Below, one piece after another: positions 62,958 to 64,000 of a stretch of DNA of 64,000 bases. The notes beneath the pieces were generated by a model. It was not told where the DNA came from, searched no databases, and saw only the letters and a list, made by a program, of their open reading frames with translations. Each line of letters begins with the position of its first letter. The first letter of the stretch is position 1. A program made the translations under genes and the position numbers. Location: positions 1,674,001-1,738,000 of the forward strand of contig CP179201.1 in assembly GCA_051201605.1 (NCBI GenBank), in the 5' to 3' direction. The stretch is from CABZJG01 sp902512685 (GTDB lineage Bacteria; Pseudomonadota; Alphaproteobacteria; Rhodobacterales; Rhodobacteraceae).

Positions 62958-63443
62958 ATGCAGGCCTTGATCCACTTCGTTCTCTTTAGATCGCGCCATG
63001 GGCTGAACCTCAGATCTGTCGGTGAGGCCCCCGGGGCAGCTGATGCGGCCGGTATATCGGTGGCGCGGATGCGTTTTCTATATGTGTGTGTGGGGGCGGC
63101 GCTGACAGCAATCGCGGGAGCCTACCTTGTCCTGATTTTCATCCCGGCGTGGTCTGACGGTCTGACTGCAGGACGCGGCTGGATTGCATTTGCTCTGGTA
63201 ATTTTTGCCAGACATAGACCGTTTCAGGTGACTCTTGGGGCGCTGTTGTTTGGAACGATCACCGCCCTTGGCTTTGCTGCACAGGCTCTCAACTGGCCAA
63301 TCTCACCTACGGTCCTGTCGAGCCTTCCATACGTATTCACCGTGCTTGTGCTCATCTTGCCAGTACTCGGGCAGAGGCAGTCAGCTGGGTCTTCAACCCC
63401 GGCGGCGCTCGGATTGCCCTATTTCCGGGAAAAGCGGAGCTGA
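62958..63443 (+). pseudogene. C-terminal part of an ABC transporter permease (NupQ/YufQ-like)
   Basis: Similarity begins at RSRHGLNLRSVGEAPGAADA, the conserved loop in the last third of permeases for basic membrane-lipoprotein nucleoside/sugar ABC transporters, and continues through GAYLVLIFIPAWSDGLTAGR to a final VFTVLVLILPVLG. About 150 of roughly 310 residues are present, so the N-terminal half was lost; the surrounding transporter genes are absent. Not expected to work. Confidence 0.75.
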
Positions 63444-63555
63444 AGGCTATTAGTTCAATTGACTGGGGGTCAGCCCGACGAAACTTTTTATGACTGTTCA
63501 GCATCATTAAGTGACTGACAGTGCCTAGCCTCATCTGACTGGTCCAAGACGATTG

Positions 63556-63933
63556 TTAGTGCATGATTGGCCTTTGGTCCATCGGTATGATGGTTTCGGG
63601 TGCTGGTGGACGATAGCCCAATGCACTGTGTGGTCTTTTAGTATTGTAGTGACATCTCCATTGTTCGATGATGATTTGTGCTTCCCTTAAGGTGTAGAAG
63701 CTCTCTGCGTTAAGCAGTTCATCTCTGAACCTGCCATTCAAGCTTTCACAATATCCATTCTCCCAAGGAGAACCTGGCTCGATGTAGGCAGTCTTTGCAC
63801 CCACAGCTGCAATCCAGTCTCTGACAGCCTGAGCAACGAACTCGGGGCCATTGTCTGACCGTATGAATGCTGGAGCTGTTGACGCAAAGTTTTGATTTGG
63901 GGATAGCGGAGAATGTCTGCCGGGCAGTGATGC
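63556..63933 (-). pseudogene. IS3-family transposase (OrfB) C-terminal fragment
   Basis: The last 107 codons of an IS3-type integrase-like transposase: IRSDNGPEFVAQAVRDWIAA followed by GSPWENGYCESLNGRFRDEL and HYNTKRPHSALGYRPPAPE with the last DDE residue. Homology begins at about 63876 and the frame is open to a stop at 63936; upstream sequence toward the window end is unrelated. The left end of the element may lie near 63520-63555, but no inverted repeat was confirmed. Confidence 0.8.
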
Positions 63934-64000
63934 TCAAACCGAGGCGGTCTGGATCCTTATTGGCGTCAGTCGGCTTGCAGAGTTCTGTCGAAGGGCTTGA

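Noticed and set aside
1..64000. tRNA, rRNA and CRISPR arrays
   Set aside because: I looked for T-loop GGTTCGAATCC-like motifs, rRNA blocks and regularly spaced repeats; none was convincing, but a tool scan would be firmer.

Overview
The window looks like chromosome from a marine alphaproteobacterium of the Rhodobacterales (Roseobacter-like, moderate GC). Grounds: the core order prfA-prmC-DUF4167, rsmA-pdxA-surA-lptG-lptF facing pepA-holC, the cysS-cimA pair, rplM-rpsI, a green-type proteorhodopsin, and the DUF3489-DUF2924-serine recombinase trio that is frequent in this group. These are family recognitions made by eye; no search was run.

Layout. 1-20.2 kb is ordinary core: agmatinase (cut by the window edge), release factor 1 and its methylase, LPS export and outer-membrane protein folding genes, pepA, DNA polymerase III chi, an aspartic protease, MarC, an ABC-F ATPase, ndk, an aminotransferase, cysS and cimA. 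lptD is missing from its usual place between lptG and surA.

20.2-27.1 kb is an accessory hotspot between cimA and a squalene/phytoene synthase-family gene (here psy). Degenerate copies of the cimA 3' end and of the psy 5' end recur inside it and bracket two AT-rich cassettes: a small-protein/HEPN-like pair, and a PIN-domain toxin whose partner is split by an in-frame amber codon. Between and after them lie a Cys-rich mini-protein, a MOSC protein, a DUF2177 protein, a malate/lactate dehydrogenase and a frameshifted AraC remnant.

27.1-44.2 kb is mostly core or semi-core: psy, an MFS exporter, an Acg-type nitroreductase with a MarR regulator and a clear operator, a dead IS5 transposase, a DNA glycosylase with an esterase, an HNH nuclease, rplM-rpsI, a GIY-YIG protein lacking a normal start codon, an SMR pump, proteorhodopsin with a structured leader that contains a 21-codon upstream ORF, an amidase, a class III cyclase, a secreted nuclease, and an alcohol dehydrogenase/aldo-keto reductase/desaturase run.

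44.3-58.3 kb is a 13.6 kb island enclosed by two 362-bp direct repeats (44346-44707 and 57939-58300) that align without a net gap and carry arrays of the motif ACAGGGAA. Its cargo is (a) a LysR regulator divergent from a 2OG-Fe oxygenase/isochorismatase-like hydrolase/beta-hydroxyacid dehydrogenase operon, and (b) a LacI-controlled operon (SnoaL-like, bicupin, RraA, 2-hydroxyacid dehydrogenase, truncated glycerate kinase, FAD oxidoreductase) with two perfect 14-bp operators. The recombinase trio sits at the right end.

58.3-64 kb holds an hchA-like glyoxalase and a quinone oxidoreductase divergent from a LysR gene with a palindromic site between them, an EamA exporter, and a decayed junction (integrase N-terminus, ABC permease C-terminus, IS3 transposase fragment). 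No tRNA, rRNA or CRISPR array was recognised.
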